A DNA stretch of 64,000 nucleotides from Caulobacter mirabilis. Its GTDB lineage: Bacteria; Pseudomonadota; Alphaproteobacteria; Caulobacterales; Caulobacteraceae. The stretch's first letter is position 1, and each line of letters starts with the position of its first letter. This document shows, one piece after another, positions 28,564-36,551 of this stretch. The notes beneath the pieces were generated by a model. That model was given only the letters and a program-made list of their open reading frames with translations. It was not told the origin of the DNA and did not search any database. The stretch is taken from NCBI RefSeq assembly GCF_002749615.1, contig NZ_CP024201.1:434001-498000 (forward strand), given 5' to 3'. The position numbers were made by a program, and so were the translations under genes.

Positions 28564-28892
28564 GGCGGGGCGTCCAACGGCGTTTCTATTGCAATGCGGC
28601 AGCGCCGGTTGCTGTTCCGGCGTCGTTTCGATCGTCGGGCGGTCGGCTCGCGATCCTTGGCATCACCAGGGCGGCGCAAGGCCATGCCTCTCGACCGGCC
28701 CCAATGCCCTTAGCGATGGAAGGATCGTGTGGCAGGCGTCGGAACCTGGCAAGGGAATTCTTGTGCGACGCAGCATCGCCTCGGGTGGAACGGAGCGTCC
28801 GCTTGACGCTTGCGGCATGTTGCGCCGCAAAAAAACGGGGCGCATGATCCCGGCAAAACAACAAGAAACGTCGGAAACGCGTGAGACCCGCC
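28564..28892. promoter_or_regulatory. ccr-ecm divergent intergenic region with TTGC/GCAA motifs
   Basis: This 329-base gap has no convincing gene. It contains TTGCAA at 28589-28594 close to the ccr start, and the 11-base palindrome TTGCGCCGCAA at 28820-28830 (with TTGCGGCA just before it) upstream of ecm. TTTGCAA-type boxes are bound by short-chain acyl-CoA regulators (RamB/ScfR/PccR type) at ccr in other alphaproteobacteria. That role here is only inferred. Confidence 0.45.
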
Positions 28893-30884
28893 ATGAGCCG
28901 CAAGCCCTTCCAGCACGCCCCCGACGCGCCTTGGATCTTCCGCACCTACGCCGGCCACTCGACGGCGGCGAAGTCGAACGCGCTGTATCGCCGCAACCTG
29001 GCGGCCGGGCAGACGGGCCTGTCGGTGGCCTTCGACCTGCCGACCCAGACCGGATACGACGCCGACCACATCCTGGCGCGAGGGGAGGTCGGCAAGGTCG
29101 GCGTGCCCGTCGGCCACCTCGGCGACATGCGCACCCTGTTCGACGGCATCCCGCTCGACCGGATGAACACCTCGATGACGATCAACGCCCCGGCCGCCTG
29201 GCTGCTGGCGATGTACGTCGCGCTGGCCGACGAACAGGGCGCTGACCGCAAGGCGCTGCAGGGCACGACCCAGAACGATCTGATCAAGGAATACCTGAGC
29301 CGCGGGACCTACATCTTCCCGCCGCAGCCGAGCCTGAAGCTGATCGGCGACATGATCGCCTGGTGCTACCGCGAGGTTCCCAAGTGGAACCCGATGAACG
29401 TCTGCAGCTATCACCTGCAGGAGGCCGGCGCGACGCCGGAGCAGGAGCTGGCCTACGCCCTGGCTACGGCCATTTCGGTGCTGGACACGGTGCGCGCCGG
29501 CGGCCAGGTCCCGGAGCAGGACTTCGAGATCGTCTGTTCCCGGATCAGCTTCTTCGTCAACGCCGGCGTCCGGTTCGTGACCGAGCTCTGCAAGATGCGG
29601 ACGTTCACCGTCCTCTGGGACGAAATCCTGCGCGAGCGCTACGGCGTCCAGGACGCCAAGGCCCGGCGCTTCCGTTACGGGGTGCAGGTCAACAGCCTGG
29701 GCCTGACCGAGCCGCAGCCCGAGAACAACGTCTACCGCATCCTGCTCGAAGCCCTGGCCGTCACGCTGAGCAAGGACGCCCGCTGCCGGGCGCTGCAGCT
29801 GCCGGCCTGGAACGAGGCGCTGGGCCTGCCGCGGCCGTGGGACCAGCAGTGGTCGCTGCGCATGCAGCAGGTGCTGGCCTACGAGACCGACCTCCTGGAA
29901 TACGAGGACCTGTTCGCCGGCAGCCATGTGGTCGAGGCCAAGGTCGCCCAGCTGCGCGAGGGGGCGCTGGCCGAACTGGGCAGGATCGACGAGATGGGCG
30001 GAGCCTCCGCCGCCATCGACTACATGAAGGGCGCGCTGGTCGCCTCGAACGCCGATCGGGTCCGCTCCGTCGAGACGGGCGAGATGACCGTCGTGGGCGT
30101 CAACCGCTGGACCGACAGCGAACCCTCGCCGCTGAGCGCCGGCGAGGGCGCGATCGAAACCGTCGACCCCAGGCTCGAGGCCGAGGTCGTCAGTCGTCTG
30201 AAAGCCTGGCGGGCCGAGCGGGACGCGACCGCCGCCGACCTGGCCGTCTCGGCGCTGAAGACCGCCGCTCGCGAAGGCCGAAACATCATGGAGCCCTCGA
30301 TCGCCGCGGCGAAGGCCGGCGTCACCACCGGCGAGTGGGCCTTCGCCCTGCGCGAGGTGTTCGGCGAGTATCGCGGCCCGACCGGCGTCGCCGTGGTCGT
30401 CGCCACGGGCGAGGACGCCGAGGACATCGAGGCGGTGAAGGCCGATGTCGAGCGGGTGTCCCAGGTGCTCGGCCGCACCCTGTCCTACCTGATCGGCAAA
30501 CCCGGCCTCGACGGTCACTCCAACGGCGCCGAGCAGATCGCCACCCGCGCTCGCGCCGTCGGGATGGAGGTCCACTACGACGGCATCCGCTCGACGCCCG
30601 AGGAGATCGTCCGCCGGGCGAAGGCGACGCGGGCCCATGTCGTCGGGCTGTCGATCCTCAGCGGGTCACACCTGGACCTGGTCCAGGAGGTGGTGCGGCT
30701 GATGCGGGCCGAGGGCCTGGCGGAGGTTCCGGTGGTCGTCGGCGGCATCATCCCGCCGGAGGACGCCCTGATCCTGAAGCAGATGGGCGTCCGCCGCGTC
30801 TACACGCCCAAGGACTTCAAGCTGACCCAGATCATGGCCGACGTGGTCAAGGTCGTGGAGGACGCGGCGCTGGCGACGGCGTGA
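28893..30884 (+). CDS. ecm: Ethylmalonyl-CoA mutase (B12-dependent)
   Basis: This 663-residue mutase converts ethylmalonyl-CoA to methylsuccinyl-CoA. The N-terminal TIM-barrel (SVAFDLPTQTGYDADH, GVPVGHLGDM, TINAPAAWLLAMY) and the C-terminal cobalamin-binding domain (GLDGHSNGAEQIA, with the base-off DGHxxG histidine) are both complete. Sequence and fusion style match Ecm/MeaA rather than methylmalonyl-CoA mutase. The ATG at 28893 (MSRKPFQHAPDAPWIFRTY) is preferred over the GTG at 28881. It is divergent from ccr. Confidence 0.95.
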   Translation: MSRKPFQHAPDAPWIFRTYAGHSTAAKSNALYRRNLAAGQTGLSVAFDLPTQTGYDADHILARGEVGKVGVPVGHLGDMRTLFDGIPLDRMNTSMTINAPAAWLLAMYVALADEQGADRKALQGTTQNDLIKEYLSRGTYIFPPQPSLKLIGDMIAWCYREVPKWNPMNVCSYHLQEAGATPEQELAYALATAISVLDTVRAGGQVPEQDFEIVCSRISFFVNAGVRFVTELCKMRTFTVLWDEILRERYGVQDAKARRFRYGVQVNSLGLTEPQPENNVYRILLEALAVTLSKDARCRALQLPAWNEALGLPRPWDQQWSLRMQQVLAYETDLLEYEDLFAGSHVVEAKVAQLREGALAELGRIDEMGGASAAIDYMKGALVASNADRVRSVETGEMTVVGVNRWTDSEPSPLSAGEGAIETVDPRLEAEVVSRLKAWRAERDATAADLAVSALKTAAREGRNIMEPSIAAAKAGVTTGEWAFALREVFGEYRGPTGVAVVVATGEDAEDIEAVKADVERVSQVLGRTLSYLIGKPGLDGHSNGAEQIATRARAVGMEVHYDGIRSTPEEIVRRAKATRAHVVGLSILSGSHLDLVQEVVRLMRAEGLAEVPVVVGGIIPPEDALILKQMGVRRVYTPKDFKLTQIMADVVKVVEDAALATA

Positions 30885-30937
30885 GTCCGGGCTGTGCGGA
30901 CTGGACGGCCAAGGCGTTCAGCAGCTAGGGTTCGGTC

Positions 30938-31378
30938 ATGGGGGCAGTTTCGAAGTTCCGCGATAGTTTGCCTACACTGGTCAAGATCATCCAGACCGTG
31001 GCGGGGACTGCGCTCGTCGCGGGGGTAATTTGGACAATCCCCAGCACGAACGCGCTCGTTGATCCCGTGCGGGTTCTGTACCGGGGTCTCATATTGGTCG
31101 GCCTGGTGCTTGGCGGTGCGTTTCTGGCGTTCACCCTCTGGGCGCGGTGGAAAGCCAAGAATCGCGAAAAGCCTGCGAGGCTCCCAACCCTGCTCCTGGT
31201 CAACGCGATGCTGTGCGTCTTGCTGTGCGCCAATGGTCTCGCGTGGTTCTTCGGGGTTCACGAGAGCAGCGCCCGGGTCGTCGTGGGCGGGATTTGTCTA
31301 GCCGCGCTTGCCGTGGCTCTCTTGTGGTCTACGCTCAGAGCCTTGGCGCGGCTTGGACGACAAGAGCGGCCGGCCTAG
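30938..31378 (+). CDS. Small membrane protein of unknown function
   Basis: This 146-residue protein has four predicted transmembrane helices (IIQTVAGTALVAGVIWTI, LILVGLVLGGAFLAFTL, LLVNAMLCVLLCANGLAWFF, VVVGGICLAALAVALLW) separated by short basic loops. It has no recognised family. Its end overlaps the end of the convergent MFS gene by four bases. The base composition is slightly less GC-rich than its neighbours. Confidence 0.7.
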   Translation: MGAVSKFRDSLPTLVKIIQTVAGTALVAGVIWTIPSTNALVDPVRVLYRGLILVGLVLGGAFLAFTLWARWKAKNREKPARLPTLLLVNAMLCVLLCANGLAWFFGVHESSARVVVGGICLAALAVALLWSTLRALARLGRQERPA

Positions 31379-32787
31379 TCCTCGACCCGCATCCCGCCCA
31401 GCCGCCAGGCCGCGACCCAGCCGAGGATGGCCAGCGGCACGAAGGAGGCGAACAGCCAGAACCCGGCCTGCCGTCCGGTCTCCGGGTCGACGCCCTCGGC
31501 GAAGCCGAGCGCGGCCGCGACCGAACTGGCCGCCGCCGCGCCGACCGCGCCGCCGATCATCTGGGCGGTGGGCACGGCCGAGGAGCCGAGCGGACGCTCG
31601 GCGTCGGACAGGCTGGCGATGACCCGCTTGGACAGGAAGGCCCAGGACATGCCGAAGCCGACGCCGGCCAGGCCCAGGGCGACGACGATCATCCACAGCG
31701 TTCCGTAGGGCACCGCCCAGGCGCTGAACGCCAGACCCGCGAGGACGCCGGTCGCGCCCAGCCGGATCATGAAGCCGTCGCGGTTGTGGACGCCCGAGAC
31801 GGCGAAGGCCGCCACCGTCCAGCCCGCCGCCACGGCGGTGATGACGTAGCCGGCGACGAGCGGGGTGGCGTCGTGCAGCACCTGGACGAAGGCCGGGCCG
31901 TAGACGCTGAAGGCGATGGTCGCCGCCTCCATGGCGAAGATCACGAAGTAGCCGGCGCCGGCCGCGGTCGCCAGGTTGCCGGCCGACTTCGGCAACAGCA
32001 CGCCGCCGGCCCGGGCGTCGAGGCGCAGCAGCAGCCAGACGCAGACCACGCCGCAGACGGCGAAACCCAGGTCGAGCGCGATGTTGCGGGTCGCGCCGGC
32101 GCTCGCGATCAGGGCGACGCCGAGGGCTAGAATCAGCAGCTGGGGGATCGGGATGCGCGGCGTGGCGTCGCCCTCGGACCGGGGCGAGCGCTTGACCAGC
32201 AGGAAGGTGGCGCCGACGAAGATCAGCCCCTGCGCCGCGAAGAACCAGAACGCCCCTCGCCACCAGTCGGCCTGGGCGAACAGGCCGCCGATCAGCGGGC
32301 CGAGCAGGGTGGCCGCCCCCCAGACGCCGGCCAGGGCCGACAGGATGCGGACCCACAGGCCCTCCGGGAACATGGCGTTGATCGCGACATAGCAGAGGGC
32401 GGCGATGGCGCCGGCGCCCAGGCCCTGGACCAGACGGCCGGCGACGAAGACCAGGAAGTCCGGGGCCAGCGCGCTGAGCGCGCAGCCGGCGGCGTAGGCC
32501 ACGCCCGCCACGGCGATGGCGGGGCGCAGGCCGATCTCCAGCGACAGCCGGCCCGAGCAGACGCCGGCGACGATCGCCCCGAGCAGGAAGGCCGCGATCG
32601 ACCAGCCGAAGTGCTGAAAGCCGCCGATCTCCGCGGCGATGGTCGGGGTGAGGGTCACCGTGACCAGGGCGTCCGCGGCGTTCAGCCAGATGCCCAGGCA
32701 CAGGAAACCGAACCGCGACGCCAGCGCGGGCCGCAACAGATCACGCCACGTCGCGGCGACGTCGGCGGGCGCGGCGGCGTCCTTCAT
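31375..32787 (-). CDS. MFS multidrug-type transporter
   Basis: This 470-residue membrane transporter has 12-14 hydrophobic segments and DHA2-like motifs (GRLSLEIGLRPAIAVAG, GRLVQGLGAGAIAALCYVAINAMFPEG). The ATG at 32787 is preferred to the upstream ATG at 32811 because AGGGGAG lies about 9 bases before it. It is divergent from a CMD-family gene, and a palindrome (32809-32822) sits next to its start. Export of a small compound is likely by family. Confidence 0.85.
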   Translation of the reverse strand: MKDAAAPADVAATWRDLLRPALASRFGFLCLGIWLNAADALVTVTLTPTIAAEIGGFQHFGWSIAAFLLGAIVAGVCSGRLSLEIGLRPAIAVAGVAYAAGCALSALAPDFLVFVAGRLVQGLGAGAIAALCYVAINAMFPEGLWVRILSALAGVWGAATLLGPLIGGLFAQADWWRGAFWFFAAQGLIFVGATFLLVKRSPRSEGDATPRIPIPQLLILALGVALIASAGATRNIALDLGFAVCGVVCVWLLLRLDARAGGVLLPKSAGNLATAAGAGYFVIFAMEAATIAFSVYGPAFVQVLHDATPLVAGYVITAVAAGWTVAAFAVSGVHNRDGFMIRLGATGVLAGLAFSAWAVPYGTLWMIVVALGLAGVGFGMSWAFLSKRVIASLSDAERPLGSSAVPTAQMIGGAVGAAAASSVAAALGFAEGVDPETGRQAGFWLFASFVPLAILGWVAAWRLGGMRVED

Positions 32788-32808
32788 CTCGTCGATCTCC
32801 CCTCGGAC

Positions 32809-32822
32809 CATCCAGATGGATG
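32809..32822. promoter_or_regulatory. Palindrome CATCCA-GA-TGGATG
   Basis: This is a perfect 6+2+6 inverted repeat in the roughly 130-base region between the divergent MFS and CMD genes. It overlaps the leader of the MFS gene, so it could be an operator for either or both. No regulator gene is adjacent. Confidence 0.4.
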
Positions 32823-32922
32823 TTTACGCTCGTTATGCAAGCGGTGCGCGGCGTCCGTGGTGGTGGACTGCGTCCATTCGTCCGGGTCAAGCTGTCCGCG
32901 ACAAGAACAGAGGAAGCCCGCC

Positions 32923-33474
32923 ATGCCGATGGTCCCCTTCGCCGACGTCGACGCCCTGCCGCCCAAGGCCCGGGAGTACTGGGACAAGCTGGCCGCCAAG
33001 CTGAACATCTTCCGCATGCTGGCCAACGCCGACACCCTGATGGAGCCGGCGCTGCGGTTCGGCGGGGCGATCCTCAGCCGACAACAGCTCGGCGCGGACC
33101 TGCGCGAACTGGTCATCCTGCTGGTCGCCGAACTGGAGGGCGGCGAGTACGAGTGGAATCAGCACGTGCCGATCGGCCTGGCCTGCGGCTGCACCCAGGC
33201 CCAGATCGACGCCCTGGCCGCGCGTCGCTTCGACGACCCGGCCTTTGACGCCCGGGAGCGGGCGCTGCTCGCCTTCGCCGCCGAGGTGATCGAGAAGGTC
33301 AAGGCGAGCGAGGCCAGCCTGGCCGAGGCCCAGAAGCACTTCAGCAGCAAGGAGATCGTCGAGATCATCCTGACCTGCGGCTTCTACATGACGATGGCCA
33401 GGCTGACCGAAACCACCCGCACCGACATCGACCCGCCGGCCGGCGGCAAGGTGGTGGCCGCGCTCAACCGCTGA
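32923..33474 (+). CDS. Carboxymuconolactone decarboxylase family protein
   Basis: This 183-residue AhpD/CMD-fold protein starts at the ATG at 32923, after GAGGAAG. The conserved helix ADLRELVILLVAELEGGEYEWNQH has the EWxxH motif of the family. The redox CXXC of AhpD is absent, which points to the decarboxylase-like or gamma-carboxymuconolactone subgroup. The in-frame extension to 32611 is a shadow of the opposite-strand MFS gene. The substrate is unknown. Confidence 0.85.
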   Translation: MPMVPFADVDALPPKAREYWDKLAAKLNIFRMLANADTLMEPALRFGGAILSRQQLGADLRELVILLVAELEGGEYEWNQHVPIGLACGCTQAQIDALAARRFDDPAFDARERALLAFAAEVIEKVKASEASLAEAQKHFSSKEIVEIILTCGFYMTMARLTETTRTDIDPPAGGKVVAALNR

Positions 33475-33522
33475 CCGTCACCTTCTCGACACGAGGATCG
33501 GGAACTCTGGTAACGACGTTCC

Positions 33523-34281
33523 ATGGCCGGCTATCGCGTTCCCCGTCCTGATCAGCCGCAGATCGAGCGGCGCGCCGCCCGCCAGACCCTGGTGGCGCGG
33601 ATCGTCGGCTTCACCCTGCTGTGGGGCATCGTCGGCGTCCTGGCCTTCGCGGCCGACCGGGCGATCCCTCGCGAGCACCTGCCCTGGAAGCCGTTGGCGC
33701 TGGTCGATCCGGTCGGCATGGCGACCAAGATCAAGGCCGCGCGGTCCGGCGCCGATCCGAAAGCCTGCCGGGCGGTCCTCTACAACGGCGGGGTCGAGTT
33801 CTCCGAGGTCGCGCCGCGCGTCTCGGGGTTCTGCGCCGTCCACGACGCGCTGACGATCGAGGCCGGCCTGGCGCCGCTGAAGCCGGACGGGGCGGAGATG
33901 ACCTGCAAACAGGCCCTGGCGGTCAGCATCTGGGAGCGGCAGGTGGTCCAGCCCGCCGCCTTCGACCTGTTCGGCCAGGGGGTGGTGCGGATCGACCACT
34001 ACGGCGCCTTCGCCTGCCGCCGGATGTACGGCCGCGAGGATACGCCGGTCAGCGAGCACGCCGCCGCCAACGCCCTGGACGTCGCCGCCTTTCGCCTGGC
34101 CGACGGCACGGTGATCGCCGTGGCGGCCGACTGGAGCGATCCCGGGCCGAAGGGCAAGTTCCTGCATCGCGTCCGGGACGGCGCCTGCCAGGTGTTCCTG
34201 ACCACGTTGAGCCCGGACTACAACGACGCCCACCGCGACCATTTCCACCTGGACATGGGCGGACAGGCCAAGTGCGGATGA
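33523..34281 (+). CDS. Extensin-like C-terminal domain protein
   Basis: This 252-residue protein has one N-terminal membrane helix (IVGFTLLWGIVGVLAFA) and a C-terminal extensin-like domain. The domain contains YNGGVEFSEVAPR, GFCAVHDALTIEAG, VSIWERQVVQPAAFDLFG, SEHAAANALDVAAFRLADG and DAHRDHFHLDMG. The SEHxxANALD and DHFHLD motifs resemble the zinc site of the M15-like peptidase fold, so it may act on cell-wall peptides. Localisation is probably periplasmic, anchored in the inner membrane. Confidence 0.85.
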   Translation: MAGYRVPRPDQPQIERRAARQTLVARIVGFTLLWGIVGVLAFAADRAIPREHLPWKPLALVDPVGMATKIKAARSGADPKACRAVLYNGGVEFSEVAPRVSGFCAVHDALTIEAGLAPLKPDGAEMTCKQALAVSIWERQVVQPAAFDLFGQGVVRIDHYGAFACRRMYGREDTPVSEHAAANALDVAAFRLADGTVIAVAADWSDPGPKGKFLHRVRDGACQVFLTTLSPDYNDAHRDHFHLDMGGQAKCG

Positions 34282-34346
34282 GGCGTTGCCTTCCCTAGGG
34301 GAGGGCGGCGGACGCTGATCTCTCATCGGTCCCGGGGAGGGGAGCC

Positions 34347-35489
34347 ATGGCCGACTTCAGCGCCTTTGCAGGACGTCCGGTTCCGGATTGGTACGCCGAG
34401 CCGCAGCTCGGGATCTTTATCCATTGGGGGCTGTTCGCTGTGCCGGCCTATGCGCCGCCGGGGCGGTCGATCACCAGTCTGTTCGAGACCGACTACGACG
34501 ACGCCTTCGTGCTCGGACCCTACGCCGAGTGGTACGAGAACGCGCTGCGCGACCCGGGCAGTCCGACGTCGGAACATCATCGCGCTCATTGGGGCGACGC
34601 GCCCTACACGCACTTCCGCGAGCCGTTCGAGGCCGCCGCGCAAGCCTTCGATGCGGAGGCCTGGGCCGATCTGTTCCAGAAGGCCGGAGCCCGGTACGTC
34701 GTGTTCGTGACCAAGCACCACGACGGCTACTGCCTGTGGCCGACGCAGGTCGAGAATCCGCATCGTCCCGGCTGGCGGTCCGGGCGCGACTTCGTCGGCG
34801 AACTGGCCGAGGCCGTCCGGGCGCGCGGGATGCGGTTCGGGCTCTACTACTCCGGAGGCCTCGACTGGACGTTCCGGCCGCGGCTGATCCGCAACATGGG
34901 CGAGATGTTCGCCTGCGTGCCCACGGACGACGCCTATCGCGCCTATGCCGCGGCCCAGGTGCGCGAGCTGATCGACCGCTACCGGCCTTCGGTGCTGTGG
35001 AACGACATCGCCTGGCCCAACGCCGAAGACCTGCCGGCCCTGTTCGCGGACTACTACCGCGCCGCGCCGGACGGGGTGGTCAACGACCGCTGGCTGGGCG
35101 TCGCGCCGCTGTTCGAGAGCCTGCGCGATCCGGCCGTCTGCGCCGCCTTCAACGACCGGATCAAGGCGCGCATCGCCGAGCAGGGCGTTCATGGCGGCGG
35201 CGGCGCGGTCCCGCCGCATGCCGATTTCCGCACCGTCGAGTACGGCTTCGGCGATCATCTGCAGGGCGTGAAGTGGGAGTCGACCCGCGGCCTGGGCCTG
35301 GCCTTCGGCTACAACGCCGCCGAGCCGACCTCGGACTACCTGACCGGCGAGCAGCTGCAGGCCCTCTATCGCGAGACGACCGCGGCCGGCGGCAATCTGC
35401 TGATCAATGTCGGCCCGAAGGCGGACGGTTCGATCCCGGACGTCCAGCGCGAACCGCTTCTGGCCCTGGGGCGTGCGCTGGCGGCTTGA
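34347..35489 (+). CDS. GH29 alpha-L-fucosidase family protein
   Basis: This 380-residue protein has no signal peptide. GH29 features include WYAEPQLGIFIHWGLFAVPAYAP, KYVV-like ARYVVFVTKHHDGYCLWP (His124, His125) and the nucleophile region PSVLWNDIAWP (likely Asp220). The C-terminal GGNLLINVGPKADG is also typical. The length is near the catalytic-domain-only members; no carbohydrate-binding module is attached. It is likely cytoplasmic and removes alpha-L-fucose from oligosaccharides. Confidence 0.9.
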   Translation: MADFSAFAGRPVPDWYAEPQLGIFIHWGLFAVPAYAPPGRSITSLFETDYDDAFVLGPYAEWYENALRDPGSPTSEHHRAHWGDAPYTHFREPFEAAAQAFDAEAWADLFQKAGARYVVFVTKHHDGYCLWPTQVENPHRPGWRSGRDFVGELAEAVRARGMRFGLYYSGGLDWTFRPRLIRNMGEMFACVPTDDAYRAYAAAQVRELIDRYRPSVLWNDIAWPNAEDLPALFADYYRAAPDGVVNDRWLGVAPLFESLRDPAVCAAFNDRIKARIAEQGVHGGGGAVPPHADFRTVEYGFGDHLQGVKWESTRGLGLAFGYNAAEPTSDYLTGEQLQALYRETTAAGGNLLINVGPKADGSIPDVQREPLLALGRALAA

Positions 35490-35550
35490 CGCCGCGTCGC
35501 CCAGCCGCCACGGTGCGCCAACTTCAAACAAGCGTTTAAGGGAGGCGCGG

Positions 35551-36330
35551 ATGTCGGCTGCTCAAGGAACCCTCTTCGACCTGACCGGCAAGGTCGCGAT
35601 CATCACCGGCAGCTCGCGCGGGATCGGCAAGGCCATCGCCGAGCGCATGGCCCAGCACGGCGCCAAGGTGACGATCTCCTCGCGCAAGGCCGGGCCCTGC
35701 GAAGAGGTGGCCGCCGAGATCAACGCCGCCCACGGCGAGGGGACCGCGATCGCCGTTCCCGCCAACATCTCCTCGAAAGAGGACCTGCAACGCCTGGTCG
35801 ACGAGACCCGCAAGGCGTTCGGCCGGATCGACATCGTGGTCTGCAACGCCGCCAGCAATCCCTACTACGGACCGCTGGCCGGCATCGCCGACGACCAGTT
35901 CCGCAAGATCCTCGACAACAACATCATCTCCAACCACTGGCTGATCAGCATGTGCGCCCCGGAGATGGTCGAGCGGAAGGACGGCGCGGTGATCATCGTC
36001 TCCTCGATCGGCGGCCTGCGCGGCAACGCCGTGATCGGCGCCTACAACATCTCCAAGGCGGCCGACTTCCAGCTGGCCCGCAACCTGGCCCACGAGTACG
36101 GGCCGCACGGCATCCGGGTGAACTGCATCGCGCCGGGGCTGATCAAGACCGACTTCGCCAAGGCCCTCTGGGACAACCCCGAGACCCTGCGCCGCTCGAC
36201 CGAGGGCGTGCCGCTGCGTCGCATCGGCGAGCCGGACGAGATCGCCGGCGCCGCCGTGTTCCTGGCCTCGCCGGCCGGCACCTTCATGACCGGTCAGGCC
36301 GTCGTCGTGGATGGCGGCGCGACGATCTAG
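35551..36330 (+). CDS. Short-chain dehydrogenase/reductase
   Basis: This 259-residue classical SDR has the NAD(P) motif TGSSRGIGKAIAERM and the catalytic Ser152 in VSSIGGLRG. Tyr165 and Lys169 form YNISK, and NCIAPGLIKTDF follows. The ATG at 35551 has GGGAGG upstream. It is followed by a perfect rho-independent terminator at 36357-36383. The substrate is unknown. Confidence 0.9.
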   Translation: MSAAQGTLFDLTGKVAIITGSSRGIGKAIAERMAQHGAKVTISSRKAGPCEEVAAEINAAHGEGTAIAVPANISSKEDLQRLVDETRKAFGRIDIVVCNAASNPYYGPLAGIADDQFRKILDNNIISNHWLISMCAPEMVERKDGAVIIVSSIGGLRGNAVIGAYNISKAADFQLARNLAHEYGPHGIRVNCIAPGLIKTDFAKALWDNPETLRRSTEGVPLRRIGEPDEIAGAAVFLASPAGTFMTGQAVVVDGGATI

Positions 36331-36356
36331 ACCGCGGACAATCGCGCTTCGGACGA

Positions 36357-36383
36357 GGGCGGCCCGCCGCGGCCGCCCTTTTT
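36357..36383 (+). terminator. Rho-independent terminator after the SDR gene
   Basis: GGGCGGCC (36357-36364), loop CGCCGC, GGCCGCCC (36371-36378) and TTTTT form a perfect 8-base-pair stem with a T-tract, about 25 bases after the SDR stop. Confidence 0.9.
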
Positions 36384-36410
36384 CCATGGTCTCGGCGACC
36401 TGCGATCTTG

Positions 36411-36436
36411 AAAATTGGACGATGTCGTCCATTTTT
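36411..36436. promoter_or_regulatory. 26-base palindromic operator upstream of the emrB-emrA-like pump
   Basis: AAAATTGGACGA, TG, TCGTCCATTTTT is a 12+2+12 inverted repeat with one mismatch. It overlaps a possible promoter: TTGAAA at 36408-36413 and ATTTTT at 36431-36436 are separated by 17 bases. This is the geometry of a TetR/MarR-type repressor site on an efflux operon. No regulator gene lies next to it; the only TetR gene in the window is at 57040. Confidence 0.65.
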
Positions 36437-36551
36437 CAATGACGAGGCCGCGTCTCCACCCTATGAAGGCGACCCCGTCGGCCCGGCCGGGAGCGAATCT
36501 CGCGCCGTCGGCGTTGCCATGTCATGCTTCCAAGGGGTTGGAGGACGCGTC

